Assembly: GCA_023212725.1 (NCBI GenBank)
Contig: JALBYF010000046.1
Coordinates: 1 to 64,000, forward strand
Direction: 5' to 3'
Source: Tranzscheliella williamsii
Lineage: Eukaryota; Basidiomycota; Ustilaginomycetes; Ustilaginales; Ustilaginaceae
DNA length: 64,000 bases
Shown one piece after another: positions 39,264 to 49,317 of the stretch. Both the position numbers and the translations under genes were made by a program. The notes beneath the pieces were generated by a model. That model ran no database searches. It was given only the letters and a program-made list of their open reading frames with translations, and had not been told where the DNA came from. Each line of letters begins with the position of its first letter. Position 1 is the stretch's first letter.

Positions 39264-39283
39264 GCGGGGGGCGGGGGGGGGGG
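39264..39283 (+). repeat. G-rich tract
   Basis: Runs of 6 and 11 G separated by single C bases, just after the 3' end of the asteroid gene (which reads from the other strand). It could form a G-quadruplex and may affect 3' processing between the two convergent genes. Confidence 0.7.
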
Positions 39284-39292
39284 CGTGCGCGA

Positions 39293-41368
39293 TCAGGGGA
39301 CGAAATACTTTTGAAGGGCGGCGGGGGGATGGATGCCGAGCGCGGCGCGATGGGCGTGAGCGAGGGCGGCGAGGCTGGCGATCGGGCTGAGGGAGGCAGT
39401 GTATCGGTCGGCGCGCCTGCAGTACTCGTGGACGGCGGGCGGCGGCTTGACGCGCGCGTCGGGGCGGAGCGCAGCAACGGATGCGCAGCGCGAGCGCTCC
39501 TCGTCGTCCTCGTCGTCCGAGTCGTCTGCATCACCGCGCGCGCGCGCGCTCCCAAACGACGACGGCGGCGTCGCCACCGGGATCATCTCGTCCGGGTCGC
39601 CCTCGACCGCCCAGTCAACCCGCCCGGGCCCGGGCCCCGCCAGAATCGGCACCGCCCGCGCGCTCCCGTCCCTCGCCTCCGCCTCGCCCTCCTCCACCGC
39701 CTCCTCGACAGGCTCCTCCATGGTCTCGCGCGCCCACCCCATCCCCCACACCCCGAACAGCGTGGTGAACACCCACCCCCGCAGATCCCGCGCGTGCGTG
39801 GCCTGGATCGACTTTTGGTCCGGATCCTCCGGCGCCATCTTGCTCAGGAAGATCCGTTGCGTCATCGTCTCCACCAGCGATCTCTCAAAGTAGCCGCCCT
39901 TGTACGCCTCCAGGTAACGGTCCAGGGCAGCATGCGCGCCAGCAGAGGCCGAAGGCCCCACGAAGAAGTCTGTGCTTGGAGAGCCCAGGTGTGGCGACCC
40001 GGCCTCGCTGTGCAAGGAATAGACCGACATCGAGTCGATCAGGGCGTCGATTGAGGCTTCCTTCTCGCTCGGAGAAAAGTCGATACCTCCCTTTCTTGGC
40101 GGAGCCGCTGCCAAGATTCGGTCGACCATGTTCTGCACCATGGATCGGACGGGATCGTTGAGAGCGAGCGCAATCCAGGCATCGTCTAACTCCGGATGCA
40201 GTGCCGTCCCGGTCGGTGTGGCAGTAGCCGAGGAAGTGACCGAGTTTCCGCCTTTGGCCGTTCCCCCCTTCAGATTTGTGAAGCCTCTCCGCCTGCCATC
40301 TGGACGCGATGCGGAGGGCGTAGCTGTACCTGACCGTGCTGCTAGACTGCGTGCCCGAGGCGAGGCCATGCGCGCGTTCTCCTCCCTGATCATCCTGGCG
40401 ATGAACGGAATCCTTTCGGGACCGATAGGAAGCGCTGGATCTAAGACCTGCCTTTGAACCGGGATGGTATAATCGTTGCCCACAAACGCTGCAAGCAAAG
40501 GCAGCATCGAGGCCGGGATCGCAAGAGCGTCTGCCAGTCTGGCTGAGGAGTACGACAGGAAATCAATGCCGAGAAGCGTGCCTTCGTCAGCGGTGCGAGG
40601 GGGCCGGTACATAAGCACACGGGAAGCGGCATCCGTGGGCGCAGTGGCGGCCGCTGTCCTGCCCTTTCCGCGGCCCTTCTTGCTCACGGTGGTAAAGCCA
40701 TCATCATCGTTGGCCGGTGGCGCAGCATTCGAATCTGGCTGGGCAGCCGGTGGATGAACGAGATAGTGGATCGAATCAATGGGTACGTATCCGCGACACT
40801 TTGTGCCTCTCGAGCAGAGGATGAAGAAGTCCGAGTCGTTGCTGACGGCCCAACCACCGAGGCGTTCGGCCATTTCGGATACAGCACTATCTGCCTCGGT
40901 TTCGTGGATGAAGAACTGCACGTCGGATTGCCTCAACGCTTCGAGGGTGCAGTCATACATCAACGGCGGAAAGCTCAATGTTTGAGAACGAGGCTTGGCC
41001 CGATCGGAGGAGCGCATAAAGAGCGAGTTGCCGGCTGCAACATCATTGAAGTCGGACAGCACCTTCGGAAGCTTGAGCGGAAGATAGGGCCCGTCAAACA
41101 CAAAGATGGGGCGGAGAGAGGCCTGACGAAGCGCGAAGATGACCTGGCGGAGATAGAGGCTGTAGCCCATGTAGTCACCGCCACGGATCGAGTCGGTAAA
41201 GTGATCGAGATAGGCTCGGTAGATCCAGGCCCAGCCGTCGATAACAAAGGGGTCCTGGCTCGATAAGGCTTCTGTTGAGAGTCCAGTAGCGGCTGTCGGG
41301 ACGGTCACCTGCTCAGAGACGGACGCCTGCACCTGCTTGACGTACGTGGTCAAGCCTCTGACACCCAT
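39293..41368 (-). CDS. asteroid-type XPG-domain protein
   Basis: 691 residues from the ATG at 41368 (MGVRGLTTYVKQ). The XPG N-region is followed by FVIDGWAWIYRAYL (Asp), PIFVFDGPYLPLK, then the I-region ETEADSAVSEMAERLGG and AVSNDSDFFIL, with acidic residues at the metal positions. The arrangement matches Asteroid-family proteins, relatives of FEN1/XPG nucleases found in animals and fungi and linked to signalling and RNA regulation. Some key acidic residues of true nucleases may be missing, so nuclease activity is not assured. The C-terminal 200 residues are rich in Ser and acidic stretches. The gene is convergent with the Frag1-type gene. Confidence 0.83.
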   Translation of the reverse strand: MGVRGLTTYVKQVQASVSEQVTVPTAATGLSTEALSSQDPFVIDGWAWIYRAYLDHFTDSIRGGDYMGYSLYLRQVIFALRQASLRPIFVFDGPYLPLKLPKVLSDFNDVAAGNSLFMRSSDRAKPRSQTLSFPPLMYDCTLEALRQSDVQFFIHETEADSAVSEMAERLGGWAVSNDSDFFILCSRGTKCRGYVPIDSIHYLVHPPAAQPDSNAAPPANDDDGFTTVSKKGRGKGRTAAATAPTDAASRVLMYRPPRTADEGTLLGIDFLSYSSARLADALAIPASMLPLLAAFVGNDYTIPVQRQVLDPALPIGPERIPFIARMIREENARMASPRARSLAARSGTATPSASRPDGRRRGFTNLKGGTAKGGNSVTSSATATPTGTALHPELDDAWIALALNDPVRSMVQNMVDRILAAAPPRKGGIDFSPSEKEASIDALIDSMSVYSLHSEAGSPHLGSPSTDFFVGPSASAGAHAALDRYLEAYKGGYFERSLVETMTQRIFLSKMAPEDPDQKSIQATHARDLRGWVFTTLFGVWGMGWARETMEEPVEEAVEEGEAEARDGSARAVPILAGPGPGRVDWAVEGDPDEMIPVATPPSSFGSARARGDADDSDDEDDEERSRCASVAALRPDARVKPPPAVHEYCRRADRYTASLSPIASLAALAHAHRAALGIHPPAALQKYFVP

Positions 41369-42325
41369 GTTGCCAACACAAGCAAGCTCGCACACTGATC
41401 ACAGAGTAACAACAGAGTAACAAAGCCTGATGCGGAGTATGGGTGAGCAGCAGATGGAGATCAAGAGGCAACAACCGCAGAAGCTACGTTGAGCACGACG
41501 ATGGCATCTCTCTATTTCGCTCCTCCACACAGCGAGCCCGATAACGGAGCTTTGTCACTGTGAGATTCATATTTTCCACAAGCAACCGCGAACGGTGACG
41601 GCGAGGTGGTGGACATGTTAGATCAGATATATACCGCATACTGAATTGGTTATGAGCCGGCTGATGACACCGTGCCGAACTGGCTGTAGACGACGGAGGA
41701 TGTATTGCCGCACGCGGTCGGCGTGGTCGCCTTCGGCTTACATTTTCCGGCCCTAGGGCTTTGTGTGATGGCAGTGGCAAACTCGATCTTGGATGTTGCT
41801 GTCGTGTTGAGATTGACGAGGGTTTGACGCGGCCGATACGCGCGTGTAGTTGTATACATAATGCTTTTCGGCATAGGCAGCTGAGCGGCTGGCTTTGAAA
41901 TGTCGAAATCGTACGCCTGTAATTCAACCAAGCGGCAGCCGTCTTACTTTTCTGAAAATAGGCGTGGCTTGGCTTGGCATTGACTAGCATGCAGCGGCCG
42001 GCAACTCCCACTCCCGCCTCCGAGTCGCTTCCTGTCTGGTCTGTTTAGAGACCTCGACGGCGGATCATTGCCACCTCGCTGCCGCTGCCACTGCCGACTG
42101 CCGTTCACTGTCGGAATTGGCGGCGCGTAACCCCGCAACCCACGCACCTAGCGCTGCTGCCCGTGGGCTCATCAGCCGGCTGTCGTCCGTCGCTGGAGAG
42201 CCGTACCTCGAATCGCTCCCTTTGACTTTCTTTCGTTCTGCCGCCCTTTTCGTCTTCCGCTTCCCTTCTCTCACCGCGTCTCATCTTGTTGTTCTGGCTA
42301 CTCGCTACGGTGGTGGACGACCCCG
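41369..42325. other. divergent intergenic region
   Basis: 957 bases between the asteroid gene (minus) and the LACTB2 gene (plus). Small open frames lack family features. C/T-rich sequence precedes the LACTB2 ATG. Confidence 0.5.
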
Positions 42326-43639
42326 ATGTCGGAAGCACGCAAGGCGGTCGAAGATCTGGTTAGGCTCTCAAGCCGTGTGGTCCGCATCCTCGGTCAGAAC
42401 CCAGGCCCGTATACCCTCACCGGCACCAACACCTATCTGATTTCGGCGCCAGCGTCTGCCTCCGCCAGCCTCACCGCCAAGCCATCCATCCTTGTCGACA
42501 CTGGCGAGGGCATTGAGGCGTACCTTCCCCTGCTCGAAAAGGCGCTCAAGGGCGCAACCGACGAGCCAAATTGGCCCACCAGCTCGACCGCTCAGCCCGA
42601 CGACGAAGACGAAGAAGAAATCAAGTCATGGATCTCCGACATCATCCTCACCCACAAGCATCATGACCATGTTGGTGGGCTGCCTTCCGTCCTTTCGTTG
42701 CTGTCGCGACTGCGTGCCGAAGCCACCGTCACCCTGCCTGCGCCTAGGATCCACAAATTCGCTGATCCAGAGACAGATCCGCAACTCATCCAAACTCTGC
42801 AGAAGCTACCCAAAGGATCTTTTCTGACCTTTAGCCACTCGGACGGACCCCGCCCTTTGTGGCCCTTGCAGGAAGGATCCGTCCTCCATGTCGACAGTCC
42901 CGAGAGCAGCACCACGCTCCAGGTCGTGCATACGCCCGGGCACACCATGGACCACATCTGCCTGCTCCTGCCGGAGGAGAATGCCATGCTCACCGGCGAT
43001 CACGTGCTGGGTCAAGGCACCACGGTGTTTGAGGACCTAACCGCCTACCTGTCCAGCTTGCGAAAGTGCACCAAGGTGTTGGAGCAGCAGGCTTCCGCAG
43101 GAGGTAGCGCCGCTGCACAGAGCCTGCTCTATCCCGCTCACGGCCCCGTGGTGCAAGATGGTCGCCAGATGCTGGCGCAGTATTTGCAGCACCGCCTCGA
43201 GCGCGAAGCACAGGTCGTCGAGCTGCTTCAGACGTCGCCGGACGGCGCTCCGACCGACGCGACCTCCTCGGCGGCCAAGGTGGATGCGGCAGGGTGGGAG
43301 ATCGAATTGGGAGCGCCGTGGAAGATCCGCCAGATGGTGCTGAAGCTCTACTCGAACTACCCCGAGAATCTGTTTCCCGCCGCTGCGCGCGGCTTGTTTC
43401 TCCACCTCCGCGCGCTGTCCTCGCCCGACGCTGAGCAGAACAGGCCGTCGCGGGTGAGATGCCTGCAGGCCGCCTCGTTCACGCGTCCGTCGTCAGACCA
43501 CGCCACGACAGATCCGGGCAACGCGCCTCCTCTGCCGCAGAACGACCAGGAGTGGCTCGAAGTCATCGACCTGGATTGGGCACTGATTCTCCACCGCACC
43601 CCCTCGACCGCCTCCACCAACGGCCAGCAACGCCTCTAG
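42326..43639 (+). CDS. LACTB2-like metallo-beta-lactamase-fold hydrolase
   Basis: 437 residues, single exon. The metal site is complete: HKHHDH with His110, His112, Asp114 and His115, then VVHTPGHTMDH, MLTGDHVLG and LYPAHGP. The N-terminus RILGQNPGPYTLTGTNTYLI and the C-terminal winged-helix segment (KIRQMVLKLYSNYPENLFPA) match LACTB2, a mitochondrial or cytosolic endoribonuclease in animals. Fungal homologues also sit next to polyketide synthases as thioesterases, but no such gene is nearby. An acidic insert (DDEDEEE) lies just before the metal motif. Confidence 0.88.
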   Translation: MSEARKAVEDLVRLSSRVVRILGQNPGPYTLTGTNTYLISAPASASASLTAKPSILVDTGEGIEAYLPLLEKALKGATDEPNWPTSSTAQPDDEDEEEIKSWISDIILTHKHHDHVGGLPSVLSLLSRLRAEATVTLPAPRIHKFADPETDPQLIQTLQKLPKGSFLTFSHSDGPRPLWPLQEGSVLHVDSPESSTTLQVVHTPGHTMDHICLLLPEENAMLTGDHVLGQGTTVFEDLTAYLSSLRKCTKVLEQQASAGGSAAAQSLLYPAHGPVVQDGRQMLAQYLQHRLEREAQVVELLQTSPDGAPTDATSSAAKVDAAGWEIELGAPWKIRQMVLKLYSNYPENLFPAAARGLFLHLRALSSPDAEQNRPSRVRCLQAASFTRPSSDHATTDPGNAPPLPQNDQEWLEVIDLDWALILHRTPSTASTNGQQRL

Positions 43640-44082
43640 CCGTCTTCCTCCATATACCTCTGCCAATGTACTGCCTGCCCCCCTTACGCTCTCATGTCAC
43701 TGTACCCTACCTCACCGACTGACGATACTCGTTTCACGGCCACTGCCGTTCAGAACACTCGTCCGGCTCGAGAGTCGATCCGCGGACTGCGTCTGGCCAG
43801 CAGCTGCAAAGTGCGCGTTCAGCTTCGAAATTTGGGGCGAAGAGCGCGCAGGCCGCCGATACAAAATTGCTTGGCGGGTGGGAGAAATAGCGCTGATAAG
43901 CTGTTAACTTGTGTCTGTGCTTGGATTAGGAGCGCGCGCCGTAGTGTAGAGTGCGTGCCTGGAGGAGGGTCGGATTACGGAGAGCTTTACTTTATCGGGC
44001 AAGGCGTGTTGGTGTTTTAGGCGCGGCTGGGACGGGGTTGGGTTCTGGCGACCATGAGTTTGATGGTGGTAGGGCGCACGCG
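43640..44082. other. intergenic region
   Basis: 443 bases between two plus-strand genes. I see no gene or repeat. Confidence 0.45.
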
Positions 44083-44850
44083 ATGATTCCTCGATTCGTA
44101 CAGCTGGTGGTGCTGGCGGGGTTGATCCTGCTGGTTCCGTCGATGCTGTATCTGTCGCATCCGGGGGCGCGGGTGGTGGTGGATCCGCGGACGGGGGTAG
44201 CCTACTCTGCCGATTCCTTGATGGCGGTGGACAGTGTCAATCCGCTGGCGCAGGTGTCGCAGGGGAGTGGTGCTGAGGCCAAGGTGGGTGGCAAGGCGTG
44301 GTGGGGCGGGGGCATGGTGGCGCCGTGGAAGGCGGACGCCCCGCCCCAGCCAAAGACAAAGCCAAAGCCGTCAAGCGCCTCCGCAGCCCCCCCGCACGAA
44401 ACCGAGCGCATCGCCGGCGGGATCATGCCCAAAATGGGCAACGCTACCGCCAAGGCCGAGCTCGGCCGCGCCACCTGGCACTTCCTCCACACCATGACCC
44501 TCCGCTTCCCCGACCACCCGTCCCCCGCCGAGTCCGACACGCTCCGCACGTTCTTCCAGAACTTTGCCCTCCTCTATCCCTGCGGCGAGTGCGCCCACCA
44601 CTTCCAGCAACTCATCACCGAGCTGCCCCCGCAGACCAAGTCCCGCATCTCCGCCAGCCTCTGGCTCTGCTCCATCCACAACGAGGTCAACAAGAGCCTC
44701 AACAAACCCCTGTTCCCCTGCGACAAGCTCGACGAGACCTACGACTGCGGCTGCGGCGACGACCCCGGCTCCCACAACTCCGCCGCTGCAGCCACCCAGA
44801 CATCCACCTCCCTCGCGCCCGCACAGAGCGACCTCACCCCCTTCCAATAG
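44083..44850 (+). CDS. ERV2: ERV2-type FAD-linked sulfhydryl oxidase
   Basis: 255 residues. An N-terminal hydrophobic anchor (about 6-24) and a Pro/Lys-rich linker lead into the Erv/ALR domain: LGRATWHFLHTMTLRFPDHP, active-site Cys167-x-x-Cys170 in YPCGECAHHF, HNEVNKSLNKPLF, and structural Cys196-x16-Cys213. A C-terminal C222-G-C224 shuttle pair is present, the arrangement of yeast Erv2, an ER-lumenal oxidase that passes electrons from PDI to oxygen. Erv1 has its shuttle cysteines at the N-terminus instead. The ATG at 44083 was chosen because it begins the anchor. Confidence 0.92.
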   Translation: MIPRFVQLVVLAGLILLVPSMLYLSHPGARVVVDPRTGVAYSADSLMAVDSVNPLAQVSQGSGAEAKVGGKAWWGGGMVAPWKADAPPQPKTKPKPSSASAAPPHETERIAGGIMPKMGNATAKAELGRATWHFLHTMTLRFPDHPSPAESDTLRTFFQNFALLYPCGECAHHFQQLITELPPQTKSRISASLWLCSIHNEVNKSLNKPLFPCDKLDETYDCGCGDDPGSHNSAAAATQTSTSLAPAQSDLTPFQ

Positions 44851-45310
44851 CATCCTCGCCCTCCAACCTCCGCGCCAGGTCTCCTCAGCTCTGCTCCAGC
44901 ATACACCGATGCACCGCCGCTTGGGAACCACGTCACCAGTCGCTGTCTCGCCGCTCTATCACATTCCTTTCACGCTGCCATGTGTACCTGCTACGTGCTG
45001 CATTGCGAGTACGGGACGCGGTCGCGGCTAGCGCGTGTGCGTGCTACAGATCGGGAGGGAGCATCCAGGGCGCGGCGAGGTGCCAGACTTCGCCAGGCGG
45101 GCCCTGTACGTATAAAACCGTGCGCGACCGACGGGCGACTAGCGCGCCGTGCGGGGCGTATCTGCACGCGGCGTAGACAAGAAACGAAACGGGGTGGGAG
45201 GAGGGCGGAGTTGTTTAGGGATAGGCTCGGACGACAGGCGCGCGCAGCGGCGAGTCGGAGCACAAGGAGAGAACCGGGGAGCGGTGCGCGGCCATGGCAA
45301 CGTAGTGTGC
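44851..45310. other. convergent intergenic region
   Basis: 460 bases between the 3' ends of ERV2 and the GH128 gene. Nothing is recognised. Confidence 0.45.
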
Positions 45311-46405
45311 CTAGCGGCGGACGGGTGTCATTCCGCGCTTGGTCTTGGTGCTCGAAGTCGACTCGACGGCAGCGAGGTAGGTCTTGCCGGTCGTGGTCAG
45401 CTTCTGCCCGCTCTGGTTCAGCGTCAGGTCGCCGTACGGCCCGTTGGCCGCATCCGAGACCGAGTAGGCAGCCACGCGGCTGTCATCCTCGAACAGCTTC
45501 ACCATCTGCGTGAGAATGGTATTGGTCTTGTCCTGCGAGCAATACTGGGTACCGCTCTGATAGTTGATGCAGGCAAACTCGGTGATCCACATGGGCTTGT
45601 TGTACTGTGCGTAGTGGTCCAGAACCTCCTTGACGCCTGCCATGTTGTCCTGGAAAATGTGCACGGCAATAATGTCGGGCTGCGTCTTGACGGCCTTGAG
45701 GAAGGGCTTCATCCAGGTCTCGTCCTTCTGCATGGCCAGACTGGGCGAGATGAGCTTGGAGCCAGCCTTGGCCCAAGGAGCGAGATACTGCTCCCAGGCA
45801 GTGGCAGCGTCCTCGGGCGTGATCTTACCGGAAGAACCAGATCCCTCATAATCAGGCTCGTTGAAGCCCATCACAAACGGAGCGGATCCAGCCTTGACCT
45901 TCTTGAAGGCGTTGAATCGAGTCGTATCATCATCATGACTCGTACGGCCGAGACCCCAGAGCATAGGCACCGCAAGGCCGTTGCCGATGTTGGGGTTATC
46001 GGGGGTGGGGGTCCAGTCGTAGTACCAGCCCAGGGCCTTGCTGGTCCATTTGAGCGAGTTACCACCGGCAACACCAGCTTTACCAAGAGGAGGAGTGGCG
46101 CCCGCGACCGAAATGGAGCTGGATGACGTGGAGTTAGAAGAGGACGAAGAGGAGGCTGAACTGGACGAGGACGACTGAGAAGAGGCAGACGAGCCGGAAG
46201 ACGAGGAAGAACCAGATGAGGCGGAGGAACCGGAAGAAGCGCTAGACGAGGAGCTGGCCGAGGCCTTAGAGGCGGTGGACGAGTGAGCCGCGTGCGTGTG
46301 CTTGACCTTGCACTGCTTTTTAGCGTCCACCGAAGAGGTAGCGGTAAGGAGCATGGCCATGACCATGACGGCCACAAGAAGGAACTTGCGGTTGAAGGCG
46401 AGCAT
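45311..46405 (-). CDS. secreted GH128 beta-1,3-glucanase (Asl1-like)
   Basis: 364 residues. A signal peptide (about 1-28, ending SVDA), a short basic segment, and a Ser-rich linker (about 45-100, likely O-mannosylated) precede a GH128 catalytic core. Core motifs: LGWYYDWTP, VPMLWG, VMGFNEPDYEG with the likely acid/base Glu, and MWITEFACIN with the likely nucleophile Glu. GH128 enzymes cut beta-1,3-glucan; the related fission-yeast Asl1 is wall-associated. The Ser-rich spacer suggests attachment in or near the cell wall. Confidence 0.92.
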   Translation of the reverse strand: MLAFNRKFLLVAVMVMAMLLTATSSVDAKKQCKVKHTHAAHSSTASKASASSSSSASSGSSASSGSSSSSGSSASSQSSSSSSASSSSSSNSTSSSSISVAGATPPLGKAGVAGGNSLKWTSKALGWYYDWTPTPDNPNIGNGLAVPMLWGLGRTSHDDDTTRFNAFKKVKAGSAPFVMGFNEPDYEGSGSSGKITPEDAATAWEQYLAPWAKAGSKLISPSLAMQKDETWMKPFLKAVKTQPDIIAVHIFQDNMAGVKEVLDHYAQYNKPMWITEFACINYQSGTQYCSQDKTNTILTQMVKLFEDDSRVAAYSVSDAANGPYGDLTLNQSGQKLTTTGKTYLAAVESTSSTKTKRGMTPVRR

Positions 46406-47580
46406 TCTGCAAGAGATGGGAGGGGAGAGGAGGGTGCGGGAGGGACTGTGTAGTTACTGTGGGATAGCAAACGACGGTGCGTGTCTGTCAAAGACTCTGG
46501 GTTATTGCGGCCGATGAGATGCCAGGGGCGGACGAACAAAGGGAAGCAAAAGGAAGGCTTGAGAGAGGCAATAACTATGCTATCAAAGCAAGGTTATGAG
46601 ATCCTAACAGACAAGCGGAGAGGGTGGGAGCGCGCTGGAGGGAGGGGGAGAGGAGAGTTGAGGAAGACAAGAGATGATGGACGGGAAGGTAGAAGAAGAC
46701 GACATGGTCGAGCGATATCAATGGCTCAGCAGAGGCTCGACCATCAATGGCTCAGCAGAGGCGTATCGAGCGCGCGGTTGTGATTGCTGCTAGGCTGGAT
46801 TCGAGGGCCCTCAAGATTGCCATATGATCGCCCTCTCCCTCGGCTGCCGCTGATTGCTGCGCTTCTCGTCGCTGCGAACCACCAGGAACGCCACCGCATG
46901 CTGTATTGCGACGCATTAGAGGCTTCATAGCCAAGTAGAATCCGAGCACGGCAGCGCGCGAAGCTTCACAGAGAAAGAGTGCCGCCGTTGGGCAGAGCTT
47001 AGCCCGCCAGCAACCAAGTTAAGGTTCCTAATAAGCTCGCTTCGGCCAAGCCGTAGTGCAGTGCAGAAGGAGGGTGGTCAGTAAGTCGCTTGTGCAGCTG
47101 CAGTTGAAGCCGAGTCGGCGGAGCTGCTCCGTTGATTGCAAACTGTGCCGCTAAAGGGTCACGCTAGGAACTTGCACGAGGACGCCTCCCAATTGCGCGG
47201 ATTCGCCGTGGCAGCGAATAATAACATAGATTACAAGTGGCAAACACGGGAGTAATGCAAGTTCGAGCCGCATGTATTCACGTTGATCTTTTTTCTTCTG
47301 ATGCAGCTGGTCGCTCGCCTCGCTGGCAATATGCGTAGCGTCGCGGAATCCAACACCCTAGAGCTGCGTGATCACAACCAAAGATTACTCTCACACCTAT
47401 GCATGCGCGCCGAGCTCTGGAAAGTCACCCTCTGCTCTCCATGATAGACCATTTGGATCGATCGGGGTGTTGCCGGGATGAGGCCTTAGCGCCGCCAGTG
47501 GTCTGCAACATCATCGACACGCAGTCGTCCCGGGCTTGAGAGCGGGATGCCGCGCCGTGGGCCCAACCAAGCCGCATTGT
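46406..47580. other. intergenic region
   Basis: 1.18 kb between the GH128 start and the 3' end of the epimerase, both minus strand. It contains a 26-base-period duplication at 46717-46762 and a T6 run at about 47288. I looked for a tRNA and found no convincing A and B boxes. No gene is recognised. Confidence 0.5.
46717..46762 (+). repeat. short direct duplication
   Basis: ATCAATGGCTCAGCAGAGGC occurs twice with a period of 26 bases, in the GH128 upstream region. Confidence 0.85.
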
Positions 47581-48897
47581 CTAGAGGCTCTTCTTCCACG
47601 CTTCGCAGACGACCCAGCTGTCATACAGCTGGCCCTTCTCCAGCAGCTCCTCTCGGCCGCCTAGATGCAGTAGTCCTTGGCGCATGAACCCGCAGTGCGG
47701 TCCGCCGAACTCGATCGCGGCGAAGCATCCTTTGAAGTTGCCGCTCTCGGGCTGGCCGCCCTTGCGGTGCGCGTTTTTCATCCGTCCTGACGCCGAAGGG
47801 TCGGCAGGGTGGTTTGGCAGGGCTCCGGCCGTCCAGAGCTGCGTGCCCGCCTGGTTGCTATGGAACGTCAGCGACCGCCCGGCCGACTTGGAGGTGAGCC
47901 TGACCCGCTTGGTCGACTGCGTAGCCATGACCTCTACGTCGGTGGACGCGGGGATCGCCTCGTCCACACCCCATACGTAAAAGTCGTCGTAGCCGTCGGC
48001 GGGCATCCCCTCCGAGATCGCCTTGCCGCCGGCCTTGTTCCAGTGGTGGCTGCCTGGGTTGGAGAAGGACGCAGCGTCGCTGGCGGCGTCCGTCAGCTCG
48101 CCTGTGGCAATCATGGAAGAGTCGAGGTCGAGGTAGTAGAGCGGCTTGTTTGCGGGAGGGTACATCTGCAGCACGTGGTTGGCGACGGTTCCCTTGTCGG
48201 CCTTGCCTGCTGACTCGTTTGATGCCGAGAGGTTGAAGCCCCAGTGGTGGGTGATGTTGAGCGGCGTGGCGACGGCTGGCGAGTCGGGGGTGAGCGCAGC
48301 GCGGTATCGGATCACGAGCCTGCCGGCCGACTCTCCGAGCTCGGTGTCTGACGAGGACGCCGGCACGACGGCGACCAGCGTCTCGACGCGGAGCGTGCCG
48401 GGGTAGCCCGAGTCGCCGTCGGGCGACTCGATGGCCAGGATCAGGCTGCTCTGCGTGGCGCCGGGCGACTTGGTCGACGTGAAGCCTGCATCGCGGAAGA
48501 GCTCGCTCTCGCTCGTGTCCAGCAGCTGCCAGTAGCACTTGTCGAACGGGCCATGCTGCACCAGCGAGTCCGGCCGGTTCTTCTTGCTGCTCTCCGGGCC
48601 CCCGTGCAGCACCACCCCGGGGGCGCTAAACTCGGGCAGCTCGATCTCGTGCGTCTGTGCGTCGGCCGACTGGTACTCGATCTTGCCCGCCGGCAGTCGG
48701 TTGGCATAGCGGCCAATGATCGGGTTCAGGAACCCGCGCCCGCGCTCGTGGTCACGAGGCTCTTCCGGCCCGCCGATGAAATCCTCCCCCTCCTCCGTCG
48801 AGATGCTGTGCACGGTCAGGCCGTACGGCAGGATGCAGACCGAAAGCGAAGCGCCCTTTGCGGACAGCGTGATCGGCGTGAATGGGTCGACGGCCAT
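47581..48897 (-). CDS. aldose 1-epimerase (galactose mutarotase family)
   Basis: 438 residues, single exon. Converts alpha and beta anomers of aldohexoses. Motifs: FLNPIIGRYANRL, PGVVLHGGPES, PLNITHHWGFNLS with catalytic His, YDDFYVW and GPHCGFMRQ. At the C-terminus CFAAIEFGG carries the probable catalytic Glu. It is about 90 residues longer than the bacterial enzyme, with inserts between beta strands. No signal peptide, so cytosolic. A TATA element lies 86 bases upstream of the ATG at 48897. Confidence 0.88.
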   Translation of the reverse strand: MAVDPFTPITLSAKGASLSVCILPYGLTVHSISTEEGEDFIGGPEEPRDHERGRGFLNPIIGRYANRLPAGKIEYQSADAQTHEIELPEFSAPGVVLHGGPESSKKNRPDSLVQHGPFDKCYWQLLDTSESELFRDAGFTSTKSPGATQSSLILAIESPDGDSGYPGTLRVETLVAVVPASSSDTELGESAGRLVIRYRAALTPDSPAVATPLNITHHWGFNLSASNESAGKADKGTVANHVLQMYPPANKPLYYLDLDSSMIATGELTDAASDAASFSNPGSHHWNKAGGKAISEGMPADGYDDFYVWGVDEAIPASTDVEVMATQSTKRVRLTSKSAGRSLTFHSNQAGTQLWTAGALPNHPADPSASGRMKNAHRKGGQPESGNFKGCFAAIEFGGPHCGFMRQGLLHLGGREELLEKGQLYDSWVVCEAWKKSL

Positions 48898-49317
48898 GGT
48901 AGATGTGATGCACTGGCACAAGATGGGAAATGGGCAGGCAGTTGGGGCGCCGAGAGGGGCGCAGAGGTGAGCCCAAGGCAAGCTTATAAAGGCCGCAAGA
49001 GCCCCTCCACCCGCAGTAGCCGCGCCAGAAAAAGCAGCAACAGCGGGGGACCGGCAATTTCCCCAATCCCAGTTCCCCGGTGCAACGCTGAATCTCAAAA
49101 GACCGCCAAAGATTGCCGTCCGCACAGCACTTCTTTAGCCGCCCCTACATCACACGAGTTCAGGCGTGTGTCCAACCACTTTCTCCATTACATAGCACTC
49201 GCCTCCCGATGGAAGGGCAGCTCGACTCCCGATGCCGATCCTGATTCATCACCCGCTTCGGATCATAACTACAGTAGTATCGGTGGGCGGGGGTGGGGTG
49301 CGTGCCGCCTGGTGCAG
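48898..49317. other. intergenic region with epimerase promoter
   Basis: 420 bases between the epimerase start and the CIA30 3' end, both minus strand. It holds the epimerase TATA element; nothing else is recognised. Confidence 0.45.
48983..48988 (-). promoter_or_regulatory. TATA element of the epimerase gene
   Basis: TATAAG on the minus strand, 86 bases before the ATG at 48897. Confidence 0.5.

Noticed and set aside
47215..47295. B-box-like GTTCGAGCC followed by a T6 run
   Set aside because: The flanks do not pair as a T-stem and no A box or cloverleaf can be drawn upstream.
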